Assembly: GCA_026394055.1 (NCBI GenBank)
Contig: JAPKYZ010000071.1
Coordinates: forward strand, 1-50,730
DNA from: Acidobacteriota bacterium
GTDB lineage: Bacteria; Acidobacteriota; Terriglobia; Bryobacterales; Bryobacteraceae
DNA: 50,730 bases
Reading direction: 5' to 3'
Below, in pieces: positions 1 through 8,389 of this stretch (its first letter is position 1; each line of letters opens with the position of its first letter). The translations under genes were made by a program, and so were the position numbers. Under the pieces are notes generated by a model. That model did not search any database. It saw only the letters and a list, made by a program, of their open reading frames with translations, and was not told the DNA's origin.

Positions 1-499
1 GGTTGTTCAGCTTTTCCTTGGCCCAGGCATCGTCCGCCACTTGGGCGGGCTTGGCTACTTTGTCGATGATCGCCAACAGGCCGCTGCCGGCCTTTTCGCC
101 ATCGGCCAACGCGGCGTCGGACTTGTCGTTCATGGAGAAGGTCAAAAGATTCAGCGTCTGGAAGCCAATCAGGCCGATCACGCCGCTGGCGTCTTCCGTG
201 GTCATTTCCATGGCCACTTCCTTCATCTTGGGCGCGTTTGCCAGTTGCTGGTAGGTACCGAGCATCGCCTGGAGACGGGCGGTTTTGAACTTGCTGGTCG
301 GATACTTCTCCTTCCATTGCATCAGGAGCTGAATCTTCTTCTGAGGATTCGTTTCCTTATTGATGCCGTTCACCACCAGTTCATACTCGGCAGTGTCCAC
401 CCAAGGATTGTCTTGCCCGAACGTGGCTGGCGCCATCAGGCCGATCGCGAAGACCGCCACCGCGGCTGCGCCCTTCCACTGGTTCAATCGAATACGCAC
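1..499 (-). CDS. Secreted helical-repeat (TPR-like) protein, 3' end cut by window
   Basis: Open from a GTG at 499-497 to the window edge (166 codons seen, no stop). An AGGAGG ribosome binding site lies 6 bases before the GTG. The N-terminus has a basic start (RIRLNQWK) followed by a hydrophobic stretch and an AxFG-Q type cleavage site, so it is probably a Sec-exported protein. The mature part is mostly helical and contains the phrase LLMQWKEKYPTSKFKTARL, which resembles tetratricopeptide spacing. No catalytic motif is visible. Family assignment is inference from helical character; the function is unknown. Confidence 0.75.
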   Translation of the reverse strand, partial: MRIRLNQWKGAAAVAVFAIGLMAPATFGQDNPWVDTAEYELVVNGINKETNPQKKIQLLMQWKEKYPTSKFKTARLQAMLGTYQQLANAPKMKEVAMEMTTEDASGVIGLIGFQTLNLLTFSMNDKSDAALADGEKAGSGLLAIIDKVAKPAQVADDAWAKEKLNN

Positions 500-801
500 T
501 TCCTGCCTCCTAAAATGGCACCATGCACCCTGTCTAGGGCGATAGGCAAAAGTTTACCCTAAAAGATCACGCCTGCGGGATATCCACCAGCATCACTGCC
601 CGCTGCCCTCCAGACTCGGGAGGCAGCCCTACGATAAATGGCATGGACAACTGGAAGAATACTCAACCATGAGGCACCTCCGCAAGTTTCTGTTTACCCA
701 TCCTGGCTGTATCGTTAGAAGCTTCAATCCGGAAACTTGTTCCCGGAAAAATTGTTGCCGTGCCGGTGGAATGGAAGAGCATGCTAAACTCGCGTGCATT
801 C
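500..801. other. Intergenic region between divergent genes
   Basis: About 300 bases without a convincing gene. It holds an imperfect hairpin at 602-627 (GCTGCC/GGCAGC arms), the SD sequence of the minus-strand gene at 506-511, and near its right end the -10 element of the symporter gene. Short ORFs on both strands here lack ribosome binding sites. Confidence 0.5.
783..790 (+). promoter_or_regulatory. Extended -10 promoter element of the symporter gene
   Basis: The sequence TGCTAAACT (TG at 782-783, TAAACT at 785-790) fits an extended -10. The predicted transcript start near 797 lies only about 5 bases before the ATG at 802. The same nonamer precedes the gamma-glutamyltransferase gene at 19871. 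Confidence 0.5.
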
Positions 802-2238
802 ATGCGCTGGGTGGATCTCGCAGTCGTCCTGTTGTACCTGATCGGCATCACTTGGTTTGGCGCCCGGTTCAAAGAAGGTCAAAAAACTCTTCGGGACTAT
901 TTTTTGGGGGGCAGAAACGCTCCCTGGTGGGCGATCGGGTTTTCCATCGTTTCCGCCGAAACCTCCACGCTGACCGTGATCGGCACGCCAGCCCTGGCCT
1001 TTAACGGCAACTTGGGATTTCTGCAGGTGGTGTTTGGCTACCTGCTGGCGCGACTGGTGATCAGCACGCTGTTCCTGCCGCAGTACTTCAAAGGCGAACT
1101 GTTCACCGCCTACGAACTGATGCAGCGCCGCTTTGGCCAGCGCATCCGCAAGCTGACCGCGGGCTGTTTTCTGGTGTTGCGCGCGCTGGCCGAAGGCGTC
1201 CGCGTGTTTGCCATCTCGATCGTCATCCAGATCATCCTGGGCACCGGTGAAGTGGCCTCCATCGTGCTGATCGTCTGCCTGACGCTGTTCTACACCTTTG
1301 AAGGTGGCATGACGGCCGTCATCTGGACCGACGTGGTGCAGATGTTCCTCTACGTCGCCGGGGCAATTTTGAGCTTCTTCGTCATCCTGGGGCAGGTGCC
1401 GGGTGGCTGGGACGAGGTGGTGCGGGTGGGGACGCAGTTCAACAAGTTCCAGGTGATCAACCTGAACTTTGCGTGGGACTCGGCCTATAACATTTGGGCG
1501 GGCGTGATCGGCGGCTGCTTCCTGACGACGGCCAGCCACGGCACGGAGCAGCTGATGGTGCAGCGATTGTTGGCCGCCAAGAATCTTTCCGAAAGCCGCA
1601 AGGCGCTGCTGTCCAGCTGGTTTGTGATCGCTTTCCAGTTCACGCTGTTCCTGCTGATCGGCGTGGCGCTGTTTGTTTACTACCGGTCCGCCGGGATTGC
1701 TCCGCCGGTGGTGGCGGACCAGATCTACCCGGCCTTTATCTGGAAACACCTGCCGCCCGTGGTCGCGGGCCTGGTGATGGCGGCAATTTTGGCGGCGGCG
1801 ATGTCGAATTTGAGCGCGGCGCTGAATGCGCTGGCCTCCACCACCATCATGGATTTCGTGAAGCCCATGACCGGCAGCCGCCACACGGAAGACTACTACC
1901 TGCGCCTGGCGCGCTGGGCGACGGTTCTGTGGGGCCTGGGGCTGTTTGTGATCGGGTGGGCCTCTTCCGGGGTCAAGAGCGTGCTGGAGGCCGCCCTGGG
2001 CATCGCCTCGATCGTTTACGGGTCACTGCTGGGGGTCTTTCTGCTGGGGCTGCTCACCAAGCGGGCGGGGGAAGTGGCGGCGATGGTGGGAATGTCCACC
2101 GCGTTATTGGTGATGATTTATGTCCGATTTGCGACGACGATCGCCTGGACATGGCATGTGCTGATCGGAACTTCGGTCACATTTGCCGTTGGTTGGATCT
2201 TAGGTTTTGTGTTTCGACAGGAGAAATCGGATGCCTGA
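802..2238 (+). CDS. Sodium:solute symporter (SSS/SLC5 family)
   Basis: A 478-residue polytopic membrane protein with the SSS-family opening (short helix, then KTLRDYFLGGRNAPWW and the SIVSAETSTLTVIG segment) and a long run of hydrophobic helices up to the C-terminus. The family couples sodium entry to uptake of sugars, amino acids or organic acids; substrate cannot be told from sequence. Start choice: an in-frame GTG exists at 760, but it has no ribosome binding site and would precede the likely transcript start, while ATG 802 begins MRWVDLAVVLLYL, a typical family start. The stop overlaps the next permease by 8 bases, so the two are likely co-translated. Confidence 0.9.
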   Translation: MRWVDLAVVLLYLIGITWFGARFKEGQKTLRDYFLGGRNAPWWAIGFSIVSAETSTLTVIGTPALAFNGNLGFLQVVFGYLLARLVISTLFLPQYFKGELFTAYELMQRRFGQRIRKLTAGCFLVLRALAEGVRVFAISIVIQIILGTGEVASIVLIVCLTLFYTFEGGMTAVIWTDVVQMFLYVAGAILSFFVILGQVPGGWDEVVRVGTQFNKFQVINLNFAWDSAYNIWAGVIGGCFLTTASHGTEQLMVQRLLAAKNLSESRKALLSSWFVIAFQFTLFLLIGVALFVYYRSAGIAPPVVADQIYPAFIWKHLPPVVAGLVMAAILAAAMSNLSAALNALASTTIMDFVKPMTGSRHTEDYYLRLARWATVLWGLGLFVIGWASSGVKSVLEAALGIASIVYGSLLGVFLLGLLTKRAGEVAAMVGMSTALLVMIYVRFATTIAWTWHVLIGTSVTFAVGWILGFVFRQEKSDA

Positions 2239-3637
2239 ATTGCCACGGACGGCCCAGTTACCCAAAATGCCCGAACTGCGGCGCGAATTGGGGCTGAGTT
2301 CCGCCATCGCCATCGTGATCGGTAGCGTCATCGGGAGCGGGATCTTCCTGGTCCCCAAGGCGGCCGTGCTGAAGACCGGCAGTGCCGAGATGGTGTTTCT
2401 GGTCTGGGTCTTTGGCGGACTGCTCTCGTTGGCCGGAGCGTTGACCTACGCGGAACTGGCGGCGGCGATGCCGGAGGCGGGCGGCGAGTACGTCTATCTG
2501 CGCGAAGCCTACGGTCCATTTTTTGCGTTTGTGTACGGCTGGACGCAGTTTTGGGTGGCGAAGAGCGGATCGCTGGCGACGCTCGCGACCGGCTTCTTCT
2601 TGTACGTCGCCAATCTGATTCCGGCGCTGGACCAGGTGGCGCTGGTGACGCCGATCCCATTGGGCGAAAACGGCGCACCGCTCGAGATCCGGTACGGACA
2701 ATTGTTTGCGATCGGGGTGCTGTTGATCCTGGCCCTGGTGAATTATTTCGGGGTTCGCGAAGGCGGCAATCTGCAAATTGTGGCCACGATTGTCAAAGTC
2801 GGACTAATCGTGGCGATTATCGCGGCGGGGCTTTTTTCGAGCGAAGGAAAGGTGGCCAATTTCGCCACCTCCATTCCGGCCGCCGGCGGCATTACCGGCT
2901 TTTTTGGGGCGCTGGTGGGCATTCTATGGGCCTACGACGGGTGGAACAACGTCAGCATGGTCTCGAGCGAAATCAAGGAGCCGCAGCGGAATCTGCCCAA
3001 GGCCTTGATCATCGGGTCGCTGGCGGTGATGGCGATCTATCTGCTAGCCAATGCGGCGTATTTCTACGTGCTCTCCTCGGCCGAAGTCGCGGCGAGTGAC
3101 CGGGTGGCCGCCGAGATGATGCGGCACGTGTTTGGTCCGGATGCCGGGAAATGGGTGAGCGTGGCGGCCATGATTTCCATCTTTGCCGCACTAAATGGAT
3201 CGTTTTTGGGCGGCTCGCGAATTCCCTATGCCATGGCGCGCGATGGACTATTCTTCAAAGCGTTGGGGGAGGTACACCCGGTGCGGCGCACTCCGGGAAA
3301 ATCGATTTTGTGGTTGGGCATTTGGGCCTGCGTGCTAGTACTGTCGGGCCGGTATGACCAGCTGTTTACTTATGTGATTTTTGCCAGTTGGATCCTGTAT
3401 GGAATGGCCGCCGCCTCCGTCATCGTTTTGCGCTACAAAAGGCCGGACATGGTGCGGCCCTACCGGACACTGGGCTATCCGGTGGTTCCGGTGGTGTTCG
3501 TGTTGGTGGCCAGCCTGTTGATCTTCTTCACCTTACGCGACTCGCCGCGAGAATCTATTATGGGATTGCTGCTGATTGTGGCGGGCATCCCGTTCTATTT
3601 CTATTGGAAAAAACGGCTGCCGCGGGCTGAGTCCTAG
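2231..3637 (+). CDS. APC-superfamily amino acid permease
   Basis: A 468-residue inner membrane transporter. The N-terminal IVIGSVIGSGIFLVPK segment is the unwound first helix (GSGIF) typical of APC amino acid permeases, followed by GGLLSLAGALTYAELAAAMPEAGGEYVYLREAYGP-type features of helices 2-3 (AELAA, P-AGGEY). Twelve or so hydrophobic segments are visible. ATG 2231 is preceded by AGGAG at 2218-2222 and overlaps the symporter stop (ATGCCTGA); earlier in-frame starts would lie deeper in the symporter gene. Likely functions in amino acid uptake or exchange together with the upstream symporter; substrate unknown. Confidence 0.9.
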   Translation: MPELPRTAQLPKMPELRRELGLSSAIAIVIGSVIGSGIFLVPKAAVLKTGSAEMVFLVWVFGGLLSLAGALTYAELAAAMPEAGGEYVYLREAYGPFFAFVYGWTQFWVAKSGSLATLATGFFLYVANLIPALDQVALVTPIPLGENGAPLEIRYGQLFAIGVLLILALVNYFGVREGGNLQIVATIVKVGLIVAIIAAGLFSSEGKVANFATSIPAAGGITGFFGALVGILWAYDGWNNVSMVSSEIKEPQRNLPKALIIGSLAVMAIYLLANAAYFYVLSSAEVAASDRVAAEMMRHVFGPDAGKWVSVAAMISIFAALNGSFLGGSRIPYAMARDGLFFKALGEVHPVRRTPGKSILWLGIWACVLVLSGRYDQLFTYVIFASWILYGMAAASVIVLRYKRPDMVRPYRTLGYPVVPVVFVLVASLLIFFTLRDSPRESIMGLLLIVAGIPFYFYWKKRLPRAES

Positions 3638-3664
3638 TACTTCCGATAGGGGGCCTGTTGGGAG

Positions 3665-3686
3665 TTTGTTCTGAATTCGGAACAAA
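3665..3686. promoter_or_regulatory. Perfect dyad operator candidate (TTTGTTC-N8-GAACAAA)
   Basis: Arms TTTGTTC (3665-3671) and GAACAAA (3680-3686) are perfect inverted repeats separated by TGAATTCG. The core TGTTCTGANTYCGGAACA is shared, with the same spacing, by the dyad at 34239-34260 in front of the XRE regulator. It sits 5 bases upstream of the -35 box of the AT-hook gene promoter, a position suited to a DNA-binding regulator. The link to the XRE protein is inference. Confidence 0.55.
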
Positions 3687-3690
3687 ACTC

Positions 3691-3720
3691 TTGAATTTAC
3701 CCAAAAAGCAGCGGTACACT
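3691..3720 (+). promoter_or_regulatory. Sigma70-type promoter upstream of the AT-hook gene
   Basis: TTGAAT at 3691-3696 and TACACT at 3715-3720, spacer 18. Predicted start near 3727, giving a leader of about 120 bases before the coding region at 3847. A 67-codon ORF at 3725 lies in the leader, partly overlaps the next gene and is probably not coding. Confidence 0.5.
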
Positions 3721-3846
3721 GACCATGCAACAAAGATTGCCTCAAATCCGTTCTACTTTCAGAACCGATCCGGCGCCGCCAGACGCCACCCTGTCGGAAC
3801 TGAAGAATGGAGTTGAAAAGAAGTCAGAATTTCCGAGGGAACGCCA

Positions 3847-4056
3847 ATGGACGTCGCAAAAATTCTCGAGGACTTGCGTCGCGAACGCGCCCAGATTGAG
3901 GAAGCCATCCTCACGCTGGAGCGCCTAGCCGAAGGTCGCGGTAAACGTAGGGGCCGGCCGCCGAGCTGGCTATCAGAAGCCCGGAAGCGCGGACGCCCGC
4001 CGGGGTCCAAGAACAAGGTGCCCGCCGTGGCCAAAGCGGGCAGCGCCGGCGCGTAG
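3847..4056 (+). CDS. Small AT-hook-like protein
   Basis: Sixty-nine residues. Residues 1-30 form a charged helix (KILEDLRRERAQIEEAI) suited to coiled-coil pairing. The C-terminal half has two AT-hook-like cores, KRRGRPPSW and RKRGRPPGSKNK; the GRP core flanked by basic residues is the minor-groove binding signature of AT-hooks. The protein may be a small nucleoid-associated or regulatory factor (inference). A GAGGGAA ribosome binding site precedes ATG 3847. It has its own promoter and a dyad operator upstream. It ends 27 bases from the convergent phzF-like gene. Confidence 0.75.
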   Translation: MDVAKILEDLRRERAQIEEAILTLERLAEGRGKRRGRPPSWLSEARKRGRPPGSKNKVPAVAKAGSAGA

Positions 4057-4083
4057 CGCGCTCTGATCAAAGCGAGCCGGTGG

Positions 4084-4866
4084 TCAGGCCACTTCGATCT
4101 CGCCGCGCAGATAGAGCACGCCATACCCGCCGATCCGTACCCGGTCCCCCAGCAGCTCGCACTGCAATTCGCCGCCCCGTGAAGAGATCTGCCTTGCAGA
4201 AAGCGTCGTCTTCCCCAGGCGCTGGGCCCAGTACGGCGTGAGGGTACAGTGGGCGGAGCCGGTGACGGGGTCCTCATTGATGCCTTGCCGGGGCGCAAAG
4301 AAGCGCGACACAAAGTCACAATCTTCTCCCGGTGCGGTGGCGATAACGGCGAAATGTTCCGTTTCCGCCATCCGCAGGTAGTTGGGGTTCAGCGCCGCTA
4401 CCTCGGCCTGAGTTTCGTAGACCAGCAAGTGATCCCGGGCCTTCAATGCCGCCACCGGCGCGGCGCCGATGCCTTCGCGGATCGGAGCTTCGAGGTCAAT
4501 CTCCACCGGCGGCCGGGCGGGGAAGTCCAGCCAGTACCGGCCGTCTTCCCGGGTCACCGTCAGCCGCCCGCTCCGCGTATCAAAATCGATCCGGGGGGCG
4601 GTGTAACCCAGGCATTCCATCAACACCAAGGCCGCCGCCAGCGTGGCATGGCCACAGAGATCCACTTCGACGGCGGGCGTAAACCAGCGGAGATGATACG
4701 CCTCACCATTCGGCACAAAATAGGCCGTCTCGGCGAGATTGTTTTCTTGAGCAATCGACTGCAGCAGCGAATCCGGCAGCCATTCGGTGAGCGGCACAAT
4801 GGCCGCTGGGTTCCCGGCAAACAGCTTCGAGGTGAAGGCGTCCACCTGGTAGATCGGCAGGGTCAT
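4084..4866 (-). CDS. PhzF-family isomerase/epimerase-like protein
   Basis: A 260-residue protein with PhzF hallmarks: start IYQVDAFTSKLFAGNPAA, acidic catalytic residue E46 in NNLAETAYF, CGHATLAAA in the first half and GINEDPVTGSAHC in the second. PhzF-fold enzymes are cytosolic dimers that isomerise or epimerise small substrates by acid-base chemistry; most members have unknown substrates. ATG 4866 overlaps the stop of the MBL gene (ATGA), so it is the third gene of a coupled operon. An in-frame N-terminal extension to 5088 lies inside the upstream gene and is rejected. Confidence 0.9.
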   Translation of the reverse strand: MTLPIYQVDAFTSKLFAGNPAAIVPLTEWLPDSLLQSIAQENNLAETAYFVPNGEAYHLRWFTPAVEVDLCGHATLAAALVLMECLGYTAPRIDFDTRSGRLTVTREDGRYWLDFPARPPVEIDLEAPIREGIGAAPVAALKARDHLLVYETQAEVAALNPNYLRMAETEHFAVIATAPGEDCDFVSRFFAPRQGINEDPVTGSAHCTLTPYWAQRLGKTTLSARQISSRGGELQCELLGDRVRIGGYGVLYLRGEIEVA

Positions 4867-6092
4867 TGCTCCAGTGTACGAGGCGGCGCACCTGGCGCCA
4901 GTTCCACCGCCACGCTCAGTTCGCGGCAGCGCCGCAAGGTGCGGGTGTCGAACAACTGGCTCTCCTGGGCCAGCAGTTCCACCAGCGATTGCCGGGGAAC
5001 CTCCGTGCCACGTTCCACCTGGCCGTGGACCCCCAACTGGGTGGACAGCATCGAGATCATCCCGCCGTGCCGCGGCAGCCGCTGCCACAAAGCGTCAGGA
5101 GTGCCATTGGCGCTGCCGTGGTGGCCCACCTTGTAAAGGTGCACGCCGCCCAGCTTTTCAGGAACGCCCTTCCTCCCGAGCATTGCCGTCCACGATTCTT
5201 CTTCCGCATCGCCGGGGAACAACAACCGCTGCCCCGCCGCTTCAATCAGCAGCACGACGCTGGTGTTGTTGATGTCGGCATCAAACGCTCGGGTGAGCGA
5301 GAGAATCTGTTCCGCATGCAGATCATGGATGCGATTGCGGAGCCAGCGCGTCGGCAGCGTGGCCACTCCGCGCCATTCCGCATGTCCGGGGAACAGGGGC
5401 TGATCGGGCCGCCACAGGGCGTTGGTTCCCCGCAACCCTGGCTCTGGAATCGCCAGCAACGCCGGAAGCTTGCCTGCCCGGCGCCGCCGTCGCGAGGCTA
5501 CCGGACCCAGCACCGCCACCTTCACCCCCGGCAGCACCACCTCCAGCCCGGACCGCTGCCCGGCCCGCACATAGCGCCGCGCTTCGCCCAGCTTGGCCAA
5601 CTGCGCGATCGCCTGCCGGTTGGGGAGATTGCGCTGCGCCAACGCCATGATCTCCTGCCGGACCAGCGGGTGCATCTCGGCTTGCTGGTCCACCAATTGC
5701 AGCAGAGCCTGGGCCGTCCGCCGAGTCGCGGCCGGGCTTAACGCATCTTCCGGCACGGCTGGATCTTCCGTCCAAGGCTGCACCACCAGCTCCGGTTCAA
5801 GACGTGCGATCACCGCTCCCGGAGCCTTGCGGGCGGGGAAGGGGACGAAGCCGCCGATGTGGTCGCGATGGCGGTGCGTGGCCACAATTGCGTGCAGTTT
5901 GCCAGCGGTCCGTGTGGCGATGTCTTCCGCGATCGGCATCAACAGCTCGAATTCGCGCTCTCGCGGGTGGGCGGTGGTGCCGAAGTCGATCAGGACGTGG
6001 CGCGCCTGCGCCCGCCGGTAGTGCACGGTCAACAGGAAGCAGTCGCCAAAGCCGACGTCGTACATGCGGACGGTGACGGCAATCGGTTTCAT
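4863..6092 (-). CDS. ComEC-like MBL-fold metallohydrolase
   Basis: A 409-residue soluble protein. The zinc motif HRHRDH is at residues 73-78 after a first strand ending DVGFGDCFLL, with the later signatures LLFPGDAEEE and KVGHHGSANG, the arrangement found in the metallo-beta-lactamase part of ComEC/Rec2 and related stand-alone hydrolases. No membrane segments, so it is not a full competence channel. The start at 6092 has GGGAG upstream and overlaps the stop of the metallopeptidase gene (ATGA); its own stop overlaps the start of the PhzF gene. Possible substrates are nucleotides, phosphodiesters or thioesters; not determinable here. Confidence 0.85.
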   Translation of the reverse strand: MKPIAVTVRMYDVGFGDCFLLTVHYRRAQARHVLIDFGTTAHPREREFELLMPIAEDIATRTAGKLHAIVATHRHRDHIGGFVPFPARKAPGAVIARLEPELVVQPWTEDPAVPEDALSPAATRRTAQALLQLVDQQAEMHPLVRQEIMALAQRNLPNRQAIAQLAKLGEARRYVRAGQRSGLEVVLPGVKVAVLGPVASRRRRRAGKLPALLAIPEPGLRGTNALWRPDQPLFPGHAEWRGVATLPTRWLRNRIHDLHAEQILSLTRAFDADINNTSVVLLIEAAGQRLLFPGDAEEESWTAMLGRKGVPEKLGGVHLYKVGHHGSANGTPDALWQRLPRHGGMISMLSTQLGVHGQVERGTEVPRQSLVELLAQESQLFDTRTLRRCRELSVAVELAPGAPPRTLEQ

Positions 6093-7747
6093 GGCTTGCT
6101 CCCTTGGCGCCACAGTTCCAGCCAGCCCGGCTGAAAGCCCGGGTGAAAGTAGCCGCTCCGCCATAGGTAGTCCAGGCGCCGTGACTGGCGGGGTCCATTC
6201 TGCAGCGAATTGTGGATGTGGTACTTCAGCTTCCCGAACTCGTCGAACACCAGCACCCCCCCGCCGTAGAGCGTCACCGGCAGCGAATCCGGCATCGCCT
6301 CCGGCTTGCGGACCGCCGTGCTCAGATGCGCCAGCTCGCCCGCTTCGGCCTCGATCGTCTGGACATACTCGGCCACCGTCTCCCGCAGCACAAAGCCATC
6401 GGCCCCCACGCGGACGCAAGGCCGCACCGACTGCACGCGCGTCAGGGCCTGGTCACACAGCCGCAGCGGACCCCGGTTGTCCCAGATGAAGTTGAACACC
6501 TCCTGCGGATCCCGCTGCAGCGCCTCTAAGTGGACCCGGCCATAGTCGAGGTTGCCGCCCAGCTGCGTGCCACGCTCTTGATCAGCCGCCACCCAGAGCC
6601 CCGGTTCCGCTGCCGCCGCTGAGGTGCCAGTGCCCGCCGAGGTGGGGGCGATGGCGAACCGGGCAAAGCTCCGCCGCAGGGCGGCCCGGAAGCCGAAGGG
6701 TACGTCGCGCCGGGCGGCCTCAAAATCGGCCGTCAGCAGCGCGCTCAGGTAATCGCCAAAGGCGATGTCGGTGGGCGGCGTGTAGTCCAGCGCCCGGATC
6801 GCCATCGTCAGCAGGTGCCCGGCCAGTGCCGCCCCCTCATCCGCCACCTGCTTCCGCGTGCCCAGCTGCAGCGCATCCACGCGCCGCTGCCATACCGCCA
6901 CAAAGGCGGACATCATCGCCGCCACCAGAATCTCGCCCCGCCGGTGCGGAGCCTGGAACTCCGGCCGCTGCAGCAGACGGCGCGACGGCTTCAAGGCCAC
7001 CGAACGCCGCAGCGCTTGCGATCGCAAGCCCGAGAGCTCCCGCCCAAACTGCCGCGCCAGGCCCAGCGCCGCGTTCTCACGCAGGTTCCACCCAGCGCGG
7101 GGCGCCCGCCGGGGCAGGGCCGCCGCCATCGCCTCCGGCAGCGAGAAAACGCTCAGTAGCGCCACCAGATCGGCAAAGCCTTCATGAAACGCTGCCTGAT
7201 CGGGGCTTGAGGGGTCGCGGTAGCGCTCCCGCAGGCCGTCAAGCAGTGCATGGGCCGTCTCATGCGCCACAATGTCGTGCGAAAGGCAGGTATGCACCAC
7301 GCCACGCCCGCGCGCCGCCGGAAAGTAGCCGAACAGCAGCGCCTCATGCTCCCGCGAATAGAGCGCATTGGCCAGACCGAACGCATGCGGCGCCACCTTG
7401 ATCTGGTGCCCGCCAAAGCTCCAGCTCACGCGGCGGCCCAGGGCGGCCTCAAAGCGCTGGAGCGTCCGCATCACGATGGCGTAGACATTCTGGGCGTGGA
7501 AATGCGGATTGCTGATCAGTTCCGGGCCGCTTGCGTGGCGGAACCGGTCGCCTTCCTCGGGGTCGGGCGGCAGGGGCTGATAGAGCGTGTGGGTGCTGGA
7601 GTCATAATCCACCACATGCACCCGCGACCCCCGCGGACCCGCGGAAAGCTCCTCCCAGGGCAAAATGACGCGTGCGGTCAGGATGCGCCCGTTGGCGCGG
7701 ACCCCAGGATCCTGCGCAATGATGGTGAGCTCTCGTTCTCGCACCAT
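6089..7747 (-). CDS. Gluzincin-like zinc metallopeptidase
   Basis: A 552-residue protein without an obvious signal peptide. The zinc site HETAH is at residues 162-166 (in DIVAHETAHALLDGLRERY) and the probable third ligand is E189 in FHEGFADLVALL, which is the gluzincin layout (HEXXH plus a downstream glutamate, as in thermolysin-type enzymes). N-terminal 120 residues and the C-terminal third match nothing I recognise. First gene of a three-gene operon in which each start overlaps the previous stop (ATGA twice), so peptidase, MBL hydrolase and PhzF protein are made together. Substrate and role unknown. Confidence 0.75.
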   Translation of the reverse strand: MVRERELTIIAQDPGVRANGRILTARVILPWEELSAGPRGSRVHVVDYDSSTHTLYQPLPPDPEEGDRFRHASGPELISNPHFHAQNVYAIVMRTLQRFEAALGRRVSWSFGGHQIKVAPHAFGLANALYSREHEALLFGYFPAARGRGVVHTCLSHDIVAHETAHALLDGLRERYRDPSSPDQAAFHEGFADLVALLSVFSLPEAMAAALPRRAPRAGWNLRENAALGLARQFGRELSGLRSQALRRSVALKPSRRLLQRPEFQAPHRRGEILVAAMMSAFVAVWQRRVDALQLGTRKQVADEGAALAGHLLTMAIRALDYTPPTDIAFGDYLSALLTADFEAARRDVPFGFRAALRRSFARFAIAPTSAGTGTSAAAAEPGLWVAADQERGTQLGGNLDYGRVHLEALQRDPQEVFNFIWDNRGPLRLCDQALTRVQSVRPCVRVGADGFVLRETVAEYVQTIEAEAGELAHLSTAVRKPEAMPDSLPVTLYGGGVLVFDEFGKLKYHIHNSLQNGPRQSRRLDYLWRSGYFHPGFQPGWLELWRQGSKP

Positions 7748-7903
7748 TTCATGCTGGGTGAGGACGAAAGCCCGGCTTTTCCTATTTTTCGCCGCAAGTG
7801 AGGCAACGGCTCAAGATAAAAAATCGGTGCCCGCGTGACCGCAATTTGGGAAAGGGGCGGGCCGCCCGGAAATGGCGCTCAAAATGCCAGATCGGCGAGG
7901 CCG

Positions 7904-8194
7904 TTATTGCAGACGGAGGCGGGTTTTCTGGTTGGTCACCAGCTCATCAAAGATGGCCAGCACCTTGCGGCGATATTGATAGACGCGCTCGATTGAATCC
8001 TTGAAGGAATCCTCGTAGGGCTTTCTTTGCAACATCTTATCGACCAAATCTTTCGGTAACTCAATGTCGCGGCGCAGGTCTTCCGCCGCGTGGCCCCGCA
8101 GAAAAAGCCCGTAGAACATGGCGGCCTCCCGCTGGGGCGCCAGCGGATCGCCGTCATCAATGGGTCGCGGAGTGTGATGCGTACCGAGATTCAC
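7904..8194 (-). CDS. Small conserved-looking hypothetical protein
   Basis: Start GTG 8194 gives 96 residues beginning VNLGTHHTPRPIDDGDPL. The C-terminal two thirds are strongly charged and helical (DLVDKMLQRKPYEDSFKDSIERVYQYRRKVLAIFDEL). A longer in-frame start at 8248 exists but lies upstream of the predicted transcript start near 8207, so GTG 8194 or an internal ATG is favoured. No family recognised. It is transcribed from a good promoter of its own and precedes the metallopeptidase operon on the same strand by about 156 bases. Confidence 0.6.
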   Translation of the reverse strand: MNLGTHHTPRPIDDGDPLAPQREAAMFYGLFLRGHAAEDLRRDIELPKDLVDKMLQRKPYEDSFKDSIERVYQYRRKVLAIFDELVTNQKTRLRLQ

Positions 8195-8213
8195 AAAACA
8201 ACCTGGAAAGGTA

Positions 8214-8242
8214 ATTCTAAACGCCGATTTCCATCTTGGCAA
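8214..8242 (-). promoter_or_regulatory. Sigma70-type promoter of the small hypothetical gene
   Basis: On the minus strand TTGCCA (8242-8237) and TAGAAT (8219-8214) are separated by 17 bases. Predicted start near 8207, leader about 13 bases to GTG 8194. Confidence 0.6.
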
Positions 8243-8373
8243 CACCACCGCCAGCGGGCGGCGGCATCAGCTTGTCTGATCGGCAGAATGGCCCTAAATC
8301 GGAGATGCTTCAACCCGAGTTTGCGACTCATTCATCGCTTTTCCGCCGCCGCCAAGCCTGCCAGACCCGCCCG

Positions 8374-8382
8374 TGCTACGCT
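8374..8382 (+). promoter_or_regulatory. Extended -10 element placing the transcript start at the O-methyltransferase ATG
   Basis: TGCTACGCT with TACGCT at 8377-8382; predicted start at about 8389, one base before ATG 8390. No ribosome binding site lies between, so a leaderless mRNA is likely. Confidence 0.5.
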
Positions 8383-8389
8383 TCCCACG

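Noticed and set aside
784..1884. Long antisense ORF (366 codons) under the symporter gene
   Set aside because: Codons mirror the GC-rich sense gene; low-complexity His/Gln/Arg product, no SD or known domain.
3725..3928. 67-codon ORF starting at the predicted transcript start before the AT-hook gene
   Set aside because: Overlaps the AT-hook gene out of frame, has no SD and an atypical composition.
4863..6419. Longer form of the MBL gene starting at 6419
   Set aside because: The extension lies within the metallopeptidase gene; ATG 6092 has an SD and an ATGA overlap.
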